From the NCBI GenBank assembly GCA_018716385.1, contig DVJZ01000022.1, positions 1 to 32,512 of the forward strand: a stretch of DNA of 32,512 nt, read 5' to 3'. Made by a program: the position numbers and the translations under genes. This document shows, in pieces, positions 25,035 to 32,215 of the stretch (positions within the stretch are counted from its first letter, which is position 1; each line of letters begins with the position of its first letter). The notes under the pieces are model-generated. The model had not been told where the DNA came from. It saw only the letters and a list, made by a program, of their open reading frames with translations, and did no database searches. This stretch comes from Candidatus Enterenecus merdae. Its GTDB lineage: Bacteria > Bacillota > Clostridia > Oscillospirales > Oscillospiraceae.

Positions 25035-25319
25035 ATGTGGAAGGATCCCCTGTCGCCGGAGGCGGTGGAGCGGGCCCTGCGGGACGCGGGCTGCCCGGGC
25101 AGCTTTGTGGAGCGGTTTCTGGCCTGCTACGGGGAGTGCACGCCGGAGGAGCAGCTCCAGCTCCTATACGGCCAGCGCAAGGCGCTGCTGGAGCAGGTGC
25201 ACGCCTGCCAGGAGAAGCTGGACTGCCTGGACTACCTGCGCGACCAGATCCGGAGGGGGCAGGCCCGGCAGAAACGGAGCGACCGCCCAGACGGCCCTCC
25301 GGAGCAGGGCGGAGTTTGA
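25035..25319 (+). CDS. Small predicted coiled-coil protein, unknown function
   Basis: A 94-aa cytoplasmic protein without signal peptide or membrane segment. The first part (PEAVERALRDAGCPGSFVER) looks like a helical bundle. The second (QLLYGQRKALLEQVHACQEK, then LDCLDYL) resembles the dimerisation helix of MerR-family regulators, but no DNA-binding domain is present. It lies 61 bases after the binding-protein gene and before the shared terminator, so it is probably the last gene of the transporter operon. The ATG is preceded by GGGAG. A role as a small partner or regulatory protein is speculative. Confidence 0.75.
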   Translation: MWKDPLSPEAVERALRDAGCPGSFVERFLACYGECTPEEQLQLLYGQRKALLEQVHACQEKLDCLDYLRDQIRRGQARQKRSDRPDGPPEQGGV

Positions 25320-25332
25320 ATGGACGCAGAAA

Positions 25333-25376
25333 GCCCACCCCCATGGCGGACGCCGCCATGGGGGTGGGCAATTTGT
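25333..25376. terminator. Bidirectional terminator between transporter and dipeptidase
   Basis: A perfect 17-bp stem (25333-25349 with 25353-25369) has a three-base loop. The tail AATTTGT serves the plus strand, and the opposite flank TTTCT serves the minus-strand dipeptidase gene. It lies 13 bases after one stop codon and 36 from the other. Confidence 0.85.
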
Positions 25377-25405
25377 CTGGGCGTGGGCTGGGGGCCTGGA
25401 GCAGG

Positions 25406-26806
25406 TCAGGCGCACAGGTCCAGGATGATGTGGGCGAACAGCTTGGCCGACAGCATCAGGTCCTGGATCCGAACCCGCTCGTCAGGGCCGTGGAGGTGGG
25501 TGTCAAAGCCGGGCAGGGTGCAGCCGAAGGCCACGCCGCCGGGAATGCCATGTACGTAGGTGCCCCCGCCGGTGGACAGACACTCTCCCTTCAGCCCGGT
25601 GTACTGCTCATACCGCCGCAGCAGGGTCTGGACGAAGGGGGTGTCCGCAGGGGTGTGGTGGGGGCTGCCCTGCTGGCCGGAAAAGGTGAATCCGTGGCGG
25701 GCAAAGGCGGCTTGGGCCACCTTCAGGCAGTTGTCCTGGGTTGCGCACAGGGGGACGCGGCTGTCAAAGCGCCCCTCCAGGCCGGTGTCGGTCACCTCCA
25801 GCAGGGTGAAGGCCACCGTGAGAGGGCCGGCCACCGGCTCGGACTGGGCGATGCCCAACGCCCGGCCCAGGTGGTCGCCGTGGGGCAGCAGGGTGTTGAG
25901 CGCCTCCAGAGCATCCCGGCAGGGGCCGGGGGCAAGGGGCAGGGCGCACAGCAGGGCCATCAGGCCGGTGAGGGCGTTGTTCCCGCCCTCCGGCCAGGCG
26001 GCATGGGATGCCTCGCCCTTGGCCCGGATGACGGTGAGGTCGCCCTCATGGGCAAAGGTGAACATGACGCCGGTGCGGGCGGTGATGTCCCGGGCGCAGG
26101 GCTGGACATCGTGCATGCTCAGCCCCTCCACCGCGGCACTGGCCTCCCCAGGCAGGATGTTGATGCGCAGCCCGCCGTGGAGCCAGCGCAGCCGGGGCAG
26201 CTGCTCCTGTACCGGCCAGGACATGGAAAAGGTCGGTTGAAAGCCCCCCTTCTCGGTGTTGATGACGGGGAAGCCGGAATCGGGGGAGAAGGTGGCGGGG
26301 GCGAAGGGGTGGCGCGCAAAGTACCAGGCGATGTCCGCCGAGCCGGACTCCTCGTTGGTGCCCAGGATCAGGCGGCAGTTGGCCTTTAGGGGAACCCCCA
26401 GATCCCGCACCGCCTTCATGGCCAGCAGGCAGGCGGCGGCGGGACCCTTGTCGTCGTCGGTCCCCCGGCCAAAGATCATGCCGTCGGCCACCTTGGGGGT
26501 GAAGGGCTGGGTCACGCTCCAGCCCTCCCCCGGGGCCACCACATCCAGGTGGCACAACAGGTGCAGGGCATCAGGGCAGTCGTTCAGGTCCACACAGCCC
26601 ACATAGCCCTCCAGATTTTGAGCTGTCAGCCCCCACTCGCCGGCCAGGCGCAGAGCCTCGTCCAGGGCGGCGGCAGGGCCGGGGCCAAAGGGCATGCCGG
26701 GGGCGGGGGAACCCTCCACACTGTCGATGGCCACCAGGCGGCACACCGCGTCCACCAGCAGGGGCTCCTGATTGGCAAAGTAGGCTTCGATCTGTTGCTG
26801 ATACAT
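25406..26806 (-). CDS. M20 dipeptidase of the PepV/Sapep family
   Basis: A 466-aa cytoplasmic metallopeptidase that cleaves dipeptides, often with a broad range. Metal and catalytic residues line up with PepV: His86 and Asp88 (CHLDVV), Asp118 within GRGTDDDKG, Glu152 and Glu153 (NEESG), Asp176 (PDSG) and the C-terminal His439 (HGPDE). The length equals the family norm. A GAGGAG site precedes ATG 26806. Its own promoter lies upstream. Placement between two amino-acid transporters suits a peptide and amino-acid fermenting cell. Confidence 0.95.
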   Translation of the reverse strand: MYQQQIEAYFANQEPLLVDAVCRLVAIDSVEGSPAPGMPFGPGPAAALDEALRLAGEWGLTAQNLEGYVGCVDLNDCPDALHLLCHLDVVAPGEGWSVTQPFTPKVADGMIFGRGTDDDKGPAAACLLAMKAVRDLGVPLKANCRLILGTNEESGSADIAWYFARHPFAPATFSPDSGFPVINTEKGGFQPTFSMSWPVQEQLPRLRWLHGGLRINILPGEASAAVEGLSMHDVQPCARDITARTGVMFTFAHEGDLTVIRAKGEASHAAWPEGGNNALTGLMALLCALPLAPGPCRDALEALNTLLPHGDHLGRALGIAQSEPVAGPLTVAFTLLEVTDTGLEGRFDSRVPLCATQDNCLKVAQAAFARHGFTFSGQQGSPHHTPADTPFVQTLLRRYEQYTGLKGECLSTGGGTYVHGIPGGVAFGCTLPGFDTHLHGPDERVRIQDLMLSAKLFAHIILDLCA

Positions 26807-26886
26807 GGGTTCCCATCTCCTCGCGCAGGGGTCTGGATGCGGGCGGGGAACGGTCGGGGCCTCGCCCGGCCCAGGAAAGTGTTCCT

Positions 26887-26915
26887 ATTGTATCGGCCCA
26901 TGGAGAAAAAAGCAA
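26887..26915 (-). promoter_or_regulatory. Promoter of the dipeptidase gene
   Basis: On the minus strand TTGCTT (26915-26910) and TACAAT (26892-26887) are 17 bases apart, giving a leader of about 75 bases before the dipeptidase. Confidence 0.65.
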
Positions 26916-26949
26916 GGGGAAAACGGGAGAAATCTGGGGGAAGATTACA

Positions 26950-27588
26950 TTATGACTCCCCTGGCCCGGCGGTGATCTCCCCCAAGTACTTGTAGATGGT
27001 ATATCGGGAAACCCCAAGATGCTTGGCCACATAGGGCACCGACTTGCGGAAGGAGAAGGCGTTTTGCTGCTCCAGCATGGCCACCAGGCGGATGCGCTCG
27101 GCCTTGCTCAGCGCGTCGGCGGGCTTGCCAAAGCTGGCCAGGCATCGCTCGAACAGGTCGGCCAGCTGCCGGGAGTTTCCCTCCTGCCACAGGGCGGACT
27201 GCAGGTCGGACTGGGCGCTCATCAGATCCACCAGGATGCGGTTGGCGAATACCAGGGAGGTGTAGTCAAAGTTGATGCCCAGGGCCAGGTTGTAGTCCTC
27301 CCCGATCATGTGAAAGGTGGAGGACTTGGCCTGCCGGCCATCCGGGGTGGTGGCGGCCAGGTTGACCTGGTCGGTGGTGGCGGCCTGCTCGTCCAGAGCC
27401 AGGCCGATGCCCATGATGTCCATGGTGGAGCCCACCTCCCGGCCGGAGACGTGGCCGTTGTAGATGGACAGGATGGGGTGGGTGGGCACGCCCATGTCGT
27501 GGACCAGCGTCTCGCAGGAGGAGCCGAACATCTCGGCAATGCCCCGGGCGGTGCGGTCCAGGAACTCAAAGGCCTGGTCACGGTTCAT
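26950..27588 (-). CDS. YheO/DauR-type PAS-like transcriptional regulator
   Basis: A 212-aa regulator. Residues 1 to about 120 form the YheO-type PAS-like sensor (ETLVHDMGVPTHPILSIYNG, then GRQAKSSTFHMIGEDYNLALG). A C-terminal helix-turn-helix (YVAKHLGVSRYTIYKYLGE) matches the DauR-like class. DauR of Pseudomonas represses D-arginine/D-lysine catabolism. The start is ATG 27588, with AAAGGA nine bases before; the upstream part of the frame lies in the neighbouring terminator. It has its own promoter and lies just downstream of a lysine-riboswitch transporter, so an amino-acid ligand is plausible but unproven. Confidence 0.9.
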   Translation of the reverse strand: MNRDQAFEFLDRTARGIAEMFGSSCETLVHDMGVPTHPILSIYNGHVSGREVGSTMDIMGIGLALDEQAATTDQVNLAATTPDGRQAKSSTFHMIGEDYNLALGINFDYTSLVFANRILVDLMSAQSDLQSALWQEGNSRQLADLFERCLASFGKPADALSKAERIRLVAMLEQQNAFSFRKSVPYVAKHLGVSRYTIYKYLGEITAGPGES

Positions 27589-27622
27589 GTGGGCACATCC
27601 TTTCAACAAACTGTCAACGTTC

Positions 27623-27651
27623 AGTATAGCGTCTTTCCTGGGAAATGGCAA
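27623..27651 (-). promoter_or_regulatory. Promoter of the YheO-type regulator
   Basis: On the minus strand TTGCCA (27651-27646) and TATACT (27628-27623) are 17 bases apart, about 35 bases before the start codon. The -35 lies in the T-rich tail of the preceding terminator. Confidence 0.75.
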
Positions 27652-27691
27652 GAAAAACCCCCTGGGCGGCTGTGGGCCGGCCAGGGGGGTT
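27650..27691 (-). terminator. Terminator of the lysine-type transporter operon
   Basis: On the minus strand a stem of AACCCCCCTGG with its near-complement CCCAGGGGGTT is followed by TTTTCTT. It begins four bases after the ATPase stop codon at 27695. Confidence 0.85.
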
Positions 27692-27694
27692 CGG

Positions 27695-28438
27695 TTATCG
27701 GGCCATGAACCGGGCCAGAAAGTCCCGGGTGCGCTGCTGGGTGGGGTTGGCCAGCACTTGCTGGGGGTCCCCCTGCTCGCAGATGACCCCGTCGGCCATG
27801 AACACCACATGGCTGGACACGTCCCGGGCAAAGGCCATCTCGTGGGTGACCACCAGCATGGTCATGCCTTGCTGGGCCAGGGTGCGCATCACGGACAGCA
27901 CCTCGCCCACCATCTCGGGGTCCAGGGCGGAGGTGGGCTCGTCAAACAGCAGCACCTCCGGCTCCATGGCCAGGGCCCGGGCGATGGCCACCCGCTGCTT
28001 CTGGCCGCCGGAGATCTGCCAGGGCTTGGCGTGGATGTAGGGGCCCATGCCCACCTGCTCCAGGTACTTCAGGGCGTTCTCCCGGGCCTGGGCCTTGGGC
28101 CGCTTGAGCACCTTCACCTGCCCCACCACGCAGTTTTCCAGCACCGTCATGTTGTGGAACAGGTTGAAGGACTGGAACACCATGCCCACCTTGGAGCGGT
28201 ACTGGGTGGCCTTGACCCCAGGGGCGGTCATGTCTTGGCCGTGGAAGATCACCTGGCCGCTGGAGGGGGTCTCCAGCAGGTTGACACACCGCAGCAGGGT
28301 GGACTTGCCCGATCCGGACGCGCCGATGATGGACGTCACGTCCCCGGGGCGCACGGTGAAGTCGATGTCCCGCAAGACCTCGTGGCTGCCAAAGGACTTG
28401 GACAGATGGCGCACCTCCAAAATGGCGTCGCTGTGCAT
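27695..28438 (-). CDS. Amino-acid ABC transporter ATP-binding protein (lysine type)
   Basis: A 247-aa ATPase of the GlnQ/HisP group. Walker A is GASGSGKST (Lys45), the Q-loop is VFQSFN, the signature is ISGGQKQR (142-149) and Walker B is LLFDEP (Asp166, Glu167). Its ATG overlaps the permease stop by one base (TAATG). It is the last gene of an operon led by a lysine riboswitch. Confidence 0.95.
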   Translation of the reverse strand: MHSDAILEVRHLSKSFGSHEVLRDIDFTVRPGDVTSIIGASGSGKSTLLRCVNLLETPSSGQVIFHGQDMTAPGVKATQYRSKVGMVFQSFNLFHNMTVLENCVVGQVKVLKRPKAQARENALKYLEQVGMGPYIHAKPWQISGGQKQRVAIARALAMEPEVLLFDEPTSALDPEMVGEVLSVMRTLAQQGMTMLVVTHEMAFARDVSSHVVFMADGVICEQGDPQQVLANPTQQRTRDFLARFMAR

Positions 28439-29319
28439 TATCGCTCCCCCCTGTTCCTGCCGTGCTTGAGCTGCTGCCGGATCCGCTCCCGGGCCTCTGG
28501 ATCAGGCGGCTCGGGGGGTGTGTCCCCGGTGGGGTCAGGGCGGCGGTAGGTGCCGGCGGTCATGGTCAGCGCGTCGGCCTGGGCCAGCTCGTAGCTGTCG
28601 CTGCCGTCCAGCCGCCGCTCCAGAGCGCGCAGCAGGAAGGAGGCGACGAGGGTCATGGTGAGATAGCCGATCATCTCGATGGTGGCGGAGGGGAAGTACA
28701 TATTGTTGACGCCCACGATGTACCGGTGGAAGGCAAAGAACTCGGTGAAGGTGATGACGAACATCACTGAGGTGTCCTTGACATTGATGATGAAGTTGTT
28801 GCCGATCTGGGGCAGGATGTTCCGGAAGGCCTGTGGCAGGATGACGCTGAGCATGGTCTGCACATGGGTCATGCCGATGGCCTTGGCCCCCTCGGTCTGG
28901 CCGGGGTCGATGGACAGGATGCCGCCCCGGACCGACTCGGCCATATAGGCCCCCGTGTTGATGGACACCACCACGATAGCGGCCGCCCACACGCTGGGCC
29001 ACTGGACGGCGTTATAGGTAAAGTAGGGCAGGCCGTAGTAGATAAACACGGCCTGGAGCACCATGGGGGTGCCCCGAAAGACCTCCACATACACCCGGAC
29101 GACCACCCGGATCAGCTTTAGGAAGAAGCGCTTGACGGGGCGGTCTCGTTTGGTGTAGGGAATGGTGTTGAGCACGCCGCAGGCAAAGCCGATGACGCAG
29201 CCGATGAGGGTGGCGACCACGGCCAGGATCAGGGTGCTGCGGATGCCGTTGACATAGCCCGGCCAGTAGTTCTGCCACAGGCGGGCCATGTCTTGGAACA
29301 GGTCGAGAAAGCGCTGCAT
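28438..29319 (-). CDS. Amino-acid ABC transporter permease (lysine type)
   Basis: A 293-aa PAAT permease, longer than the usual 215-240 because of a hydrophilic C-terminal tail of about 45 residues rich in Pro, Glu and Arg. FRGTPMVLQ (81-89) and the EAA loop ([10 protein letters not shown] to LPQA, 143-164) are present. The first membrane helix is about 25-50. AAGGAG precedes ATG by six bases. It follows the binding-protein gene after a strong intercistronic hairpin. The role of the tail is unknown. Confidence 0.94.
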   Translation of the reverse strand: MQRFLDLFQDMARLWQNYWPGYVNGIRSTLILAVVATLIGCVIGFACGVLNTIPYTKRDRPVKRFFLKLIRVVVRVYVEVFRGTPMVLQAVFIYYGLPYFTYNAVQWPSVWAAAIVVVSINTGAYMAESVRGGILSIDPGQTEGAKAIGMTHVQTMLSVILPQAFRNILPQIGNNFIINVKDTSVMFVITFTEFFAFHRYIVGVNNMYFPSATIEMIGYLTMTLVASFLLRALERRLDGSDSYELAQADALTMTAGTYRRPDPTGDTPPEPPDPEARERIRQQLKHGRNRGER

Positions 29320-29343
29320 AGGGGGCTCCTTTCCAATGGGGGC

Positions 29344-29370
29344 GGCCCGGCCCCGGGGTGGGGCCGGGCC
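29344..29370 (-). other. Intercistronic GC hairpin between binding protein and permease
   Basis: A perfect 11-bp stem (29344-29354 with 29360-29370) made only of G-C pairs has a five-base loop. It sits in the 60-base gap and has no T tract. Such stems after binding-protein genes often shield the upstream message from 3' exonucleases and raise binding-protein yield over permease. Confidence 0.7.
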
Positions 29371-29379
29371 GACGGGAGA

Positions 29380-30321
29380 TCAGATTTCAGGCTGGATGGC
29401 GATGGCCTGATCCATGATGGCGTTGAGCTGTTCCCGGGTCAGGGCGGACAGGACAACATCGATGGCGTCCCGCAGCTGGGTGTTGCCCTTTTGCACGGCG
29501 ATGCCCTGGTTCACGTTCTCCGCCCGTTCCTGTTCGTTGTCAAACTGGAAGTCCCCGTCGGTGCCGGAGAAGTCCAGGATGACCAGGCTGTCGTCCCGGG
29601 CGGCGGCAGCCATGGCGGTGGGCAGGTCGGTGCACACGAAGTCCACGGTGCCGGTCTGAAGCTGCATGACCATGGCCGGGGCGGTGTCGGCGGGGGAGAG
29701 GATGTCGGCGTCGGGGATCTGGGGCAGGCAGGTGTCATACCAGATGGTACCCGACTGGGAGGTGCAGGTGCCGCCGGCCAGGTCGGCGATGGAGGTGGCG
29801 GAGGCGTACTGGCTGTCCCGGGTGGTCAGGCAGACGATGTTGGCGTAGTAGTAGGGGCCGGCCATGTCCACCTCCTCCATGCGCTGGGCGGTCATGGACT
29901 GGCCGCAGATGTTGGCGTCCATGGTACCGGCCTGGACGGCGGGGGTGAGGGAGTCCCACTCGCTGGAGACGATCTCCAGCTCCCAGCCGTAGGCCTCACA
30001 GATGCGCTGGGCGATCATCACGTCATAGCCGTTGGCGTAGGAGCCGGGGACGTTGGAGATGGGCACCGCCCCGTTGGCGTCGGTCATCTGCATCCAGTTG
30101 TATGGGGCGTAGGCGCACTCCATACCCACGGTGAATACCCCGTCCTCCAGGCCGGGGATGGAGCTGGTATCCACGTCGGTGAGATCCTCCACCGGGGGGA
30201 CGGTGACGGCGGGGGAGCTGCTGGCGGGTGCGTCAGAGGACGCGGCGGGGGAGCCGCCGCAGGCGGACAGGGTGGTGGCCAGCGCGGCGCACAACAGCAG
30301 GGCAAGGGTTCTTCTCTTCAT
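29380..30321 (-). CDS. Amino-acid ABC transporter substrate-binding lipoprotein (lysine type)
   Basis: A 313-aa extracellular lipoprotein (lipobox LSAC, Cys21) followed by a Ser/Pro/Ala linker and a family 3 binding domain: VGMECAYAPYNW, GYDVMIAQRICEAYGWELEI, WDSLTPAVQAGTMDANICG and TAQRMEEVDMAGPYYY. GAGGAG lies six bases before ATG 30321; a longer frame into the riboswitch is not real. The lysine riboswitch upstream is the main evidence for lysine as the substrate; the binding residues are not decisive. Confidence 0.93.
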   Translation of the reverse strand: MKRRTLALLLCAALATTLSACGGSPAASSDAPASSSPAVTVPPVEDLTDVDTSSIPGLEDGVFTVGMECAYAPYNWMQMTDANGAVPISNVPGSYANGYDVMIAQRICEAYGWELEIVSSEWDSLTPAVQAGTMDANICGQSMTAQRMEEVDMAGPYYYANIVCLTTRDSQYASATSIADLAGGTCTSQSGTIWYDTCLPQIPDADILSPADTAPAMVMQLQTGTVDFVCTDLPTAMAAAARDDSLVILDFSGTDGDFQFDNEQERAENVNQGIAVQKGNTQLRDAIDVVLSALTREQLNAIMDQAIAIQPEI

Positions 30322-30372
30322 ATTCTTCTCCTCTTTTCTTTGGCAATGGCCCCGGCGGCGGGCCGGGGGAAT

Positions 30373-30407
30373 GAAAAAGACCATGAACCGCCGATGCGAT
30401 CATGGTC
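30373..30407 (-). terminator. Riboswitch expression-platform terminator
   Basis: On the minus strand GACCATGA (30407-30400) pairs with TCATGGTC (30386-30379) and TTTTT follows at once. It lies between the L-box aptamer and the binding-protein gene, so lysine binding would favour early termination. An antiterminator would need to use the segment 30408-30440. Confidence 0.85.
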
Positions 30408-30438
30408 GATGCTCCACCCCAGGGGAGGCGACTCCGCC

Positions 30439-30600
30439 ATGATAGCGCTTCACACGGGGGTGTGACAGTCCGCCGGGTATTCCCCGGCGGCCCAGGCAGC
30501 GGGGAGCCGGACCAGCGCCCCGTCCTTCGGCGGTACTGCCTTTCGCCGGGGGCAGTCGTCCATGCCCCCCGGGTACTGATCGGTACCGCGCCTCTATCAT
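30439..30600 (-). ncRNA. Lysine riboswitch (L-box) aptamer
   Basis: Reading the minus strand, the 5' arm ATGATAG (30600-30594) pairs with CTATCAT (30445-30439) to close P1. The conserved L-box landmarks appear in order: GATAGAGGCGC, AGTA, CGCCGAA near 30520, CTGG and GGACTGTCAC near the 3' end. The length of 162 bases fits the family. A promoter stands directly upstream and an intrinsic terminator downstream. It controls the three-gene transporter operon. Confidence 0.88.
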
Positions 30601-30613
30601 TGGTTCAGGTTGG

Positions 30614-30691
30614 GTGTATTATAGCCCGCCTGTCCCGCACCTGTCAACAGGAAGGGACAAAGTTTGGGCATTTGTGGGGGAAAAGTCGGGA
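30614..30691 (-). promoter_or_regulatory. Lysine operon promoter within repeated cassette A
   Basis: A perfect TTGACA (30647-30642) and a perfect TATAAT (30623-30618) on the minus strand are 18 bases apart. The upstream part (to about 30691) is repeated at 31192-31267, including CACAAATGCCCAAA, so the shared block is a promoter plus upstream element. Confidence 0.85.
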
Positions 30692-30723
30692 AACACCACC
30701 CATACTGGGGCATTTTGCACGGG

Positions 30724-30753
30724 AAAAGCGGCGCCCCCGGCTGGGGGCGCCGC
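30724..30753 (-). terminator. Terminator of the small membrane protein gene
   Basis: A perfect 11-bp GC stem (30728-30738 with 30743-30753) is followed on the minus strand by TTTT. It lies 15 bases after the stop codon of the 57-aa protein and upstream of the lysine operon promoter. Confidence 0.8.
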
Positions 30754-30768
30754 AAACGGGCTGAGACG

Positions 30769-30942
30769 TCATTCTTTCTCTCGAAGACACAGAAAGGCTT
30801 TCACGGCTATGACAGCGTATAGAGCGGACGTGATCAACGGAAGGAACGAATGGATGTAAAGAGCATAGAGAAATTGCGCGATGGAGGCCAGGGGCGCAAA
30901 AATGGCCACAATCTGAAACAGAATGATACGTCTCTTCTTCAT
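30769..30942 (-). CDS. Small membrane protein with two helices, unknown function
   Basis: A 57-aa protein beginning MKKRRIILFQIVAIFAPLAS, with two hydrophobic stretches (about 6-26 and 30-50) and charged ends (KKRR and LREKE), fitting a hairpin in the membrane. GAGGT lies five bases before ATG 30942; the in-frame ATG 12 bases earlier has no ribosome site. It is closed by a clear terminator and preceded by promoter cassette B some 250 bases upstream. The local base composition is AT-richer than neighbouring genes. I recognise no family. Confidence 0.65.
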   Translation of the reverse strand: MKKRRIILFQIVAIFAPLASIAQFLYALYIHSFLPLITSALYAVIAVKAFLCLREKE

Positions 30943-30958
30943 GATCCACCTCATTTTG

Positions 30959-31171
30959 TCAGGGCTGCTGACCCAAGATGAGAAATGCGTTGCGCGCATC
31001 TAAAACCTGAGCGTTCAGCGCGTTAAAATAAGTAAAACCACGACAGTCACGATACGTTTTCAAACGAGAACGAGTGTCTATCGCTATCTTTTCAGGTCTC
31101 GGGTCATTCGGATCAGCATTTTCCTATGCGCAATCGTTTATGGCCTCCCCCGCCATCTTGTCTGGAAACAT
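30959..31171 (-). pseudogene. Open frame interrupted by a single TAG
   Basis: From ATG 31171 the frame reads 15 codons (MFPDKMAGEAINDCA), meets TAG at 31126-31124, then runs 54 sense codons to TGA at 30961-30959. It ends 16 bases before the small membrane protein, a spacing typical of coupled genes. It lies directly after promoter cassette B. It could be a gene disabled by one base change, or chance, since open runs of this length are not rare in AT-richer DNA. No family is recognised. Confidence 0.3.
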
Positions 31172-31191
31172 GGCGTTGTTAGCCCTCTTGC

Positions 31192-31267
31192 GTGTATTAT
31201 AGTCCATCTGCCTCGCGCCCGTCAACAGGAAGGGGAAAAATTTGGGCATTTGTGCGGGGAAACGGGG
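31192..31267 (-). promoter_or_regulatory. Promoter within repeated cassette B
   Basis: TTGACG (31225-31220) and a perfect TATAAT (31201-31196) on the minus strand have the same 18-base spacing as the lysine operon promoter. The upstream sequence is also shared. It would transcribe the interrupted frame and the 57-aa membrane protein. Confidence 0.75.
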
Positions 31268-31287
31268 CGGCAGGGAGAAGGGCGGGG

Positions 31288-31710
31288 TCACGTTCTACCG
31301 TAGACGGGGGGCCAGCCAGGGATATCGGCTGCGTCCAGGCGCTGGAACAGGGCGGCCCACAGGGCGTAGAACTCCATGTTGCTCCGCTCCGCCATCCAGG
31401 GGTCCCGCGCTTCCAGGGCGGCGCGCAGCAGGGCCAGGGCCCGGCGCACGTGAAAGCCCCGCATGCCGTATTCCTCCGCCACCGCGAAGAGCATGGTGGG
31501 GCTGGGGGGCAGGCCGTCCTCCCGGTACAGACGGTAGCCGTCCATCAGGTAGCAGGGGCCGGCGGGGCCGGGGCGCGCGCCGACGGCGGCCAGGTAGCCG
31601 GCCACCTGGGCCGGATAGGGGGAGAGTACGGGGGGATAGGGGCGGTCTACCAGACGCAGCACCCGGCGGCGCAGGAAGGCGGCTGGGGAGGGATGGTGGG
31701 ATGTGCCCAT
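31288..31710 (-). CDS. Hypothetical helical protein, remotely like the Spo0A C-terminal domain
   Basis: A 140-aa cytoplasmic protein with no signal or membrane helix. The stretch [20 protein letters not shown], then [20 protein letters not shown], follows the order of the Spo0A DNA-binding domain (L-x-x-I-G-x-P, G-Y-x-Y-L, then Y-P-x-I-A and R-V-E-R-A-I-R). The match is weak and several key positions differ. AAGGAGGT precedes ATG 31710 by six bases. It follows the ribbon-helix-helix gene by 34 bases and probably shares its transcript. If the resemblance is real it may be a divergent DNA-binding or sporulation-related protein. Confidence 0.7.
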   Translation of the reverse strand: MGTSHHPSPAAFLRRRVLRLVDRPYPPVLSPYPAQVAGYLAAVGARPGPAGPCYLMDGYRLYREDGLPPSPTMLFAVAEEYGMRGFHVRRALALLRAALEARDPWMAERSNMEFYALWAALFQRLDAADIPGWPPVYGRT

Positions 31711-31744
31711 GGGGGACCTCCTTTTGAATCGAAGCGGAGAGAAG

Positions 31745-31939
31745 TTATATGGTGAGAGCTGTATCATCTTGAAGATTATCCAGCGCGACCCGGACCGCCT
31801 CCACCACAAAGGCGGAAAATGTGCAGTTGGTGCCGCGGATGGCGTCCTCCACGGAGTGGATGACCTGATTGGGGAAGCGGATGCTTTTGGTTGCGCTTTT
31901 CGGCTCGCTTGTGCCCTCTGGTATCTTGAATTTTCGCAT
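31745..31939 (-). CDS. Small ribbon-helix-helix-like DNA-binding protein
   Basis: A 64-aa protein: a basic start ([19 protein letters not shown]) reads as the beta strand, then [30 protein letters not shown] supplies two helices, the Arc/MetJ-type fold. ATG 31939 follows AAGGGG; the longer frame has no better site. It precedes the Spo0A-C-like gene. It may regulate its own operon or be an antitoxin-like protein, but no toxin is recognisable next to it. Confidence 0.7.
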   Translation of the reverse strand: MRKFKIPEGTSEPKSATKSIRFPNQVIHSVEDAIRGTNCTFSAFVVEAVRVALDNLQDDTALTI

Positions 31940-32001
31940 GGCGCTCACCCCTTCGGCCTGACTGTCTGTCCGACATTTTATCCTATCATTCGCCATTTGT
32001 A

Positions 32002-32023
32002 TGCATTACATATCTGCAATGCA
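32002..32023. promoter_or_regulatory. Inverted repeat upstream of the ribbon-helix-helix gene
   Basis: TGCATT (32002-32007) is repeated inverted as AATGCA (32018-32023), spaced by ten bases, about 65 bases before the ribbon-helix-helix start. It could be an operator for that protein; otherwise this gap holds nothing recognised. Confidence 0.3.
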
Positions 32024-32112
32024 ATCTGTGGGGCAAGATGCGTGACAACTGGATTGCCGTCTGCGGGAGGCGGTGCTGGGGAATCGGCGGGGGGTGAATT
32101 CACAATTTCCTC

Positions 32113-32141
32113 TTTTTTCTCCCGGGGCAATGTGTTATACT
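32113..32141 (+). promoter_or_regulatory. Possible secA promoter
   Basis: TATACT at 32136-32141 is preceded by TGTG, close to an extended -10. The -35 position 17 bases upstream is only a T run, so the match is partial. Confidence 0.4.
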
Positions 32142-32215
32142 ACGAGATAATTGGGTCAATCTGCCCGCGGGGCCTGCGGGCGGGGTATGTACGGAAAAGA
32201 AAGGACGCGGAAGCA

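Noticed and set aside
24989-26389. A long plus-strand frame across the small protein, terminator and dipeptidase
   Set aside because: It runs through a strong terminator and lies antisense to a PepV-type gene with all active-site residues.
29293-30465. A 390-codon plus-strand frame over the binding protein and riboswitch
   Set aside because: It is Gly/Val/His-rich shadow coding and crosses the riboswitch terminator.
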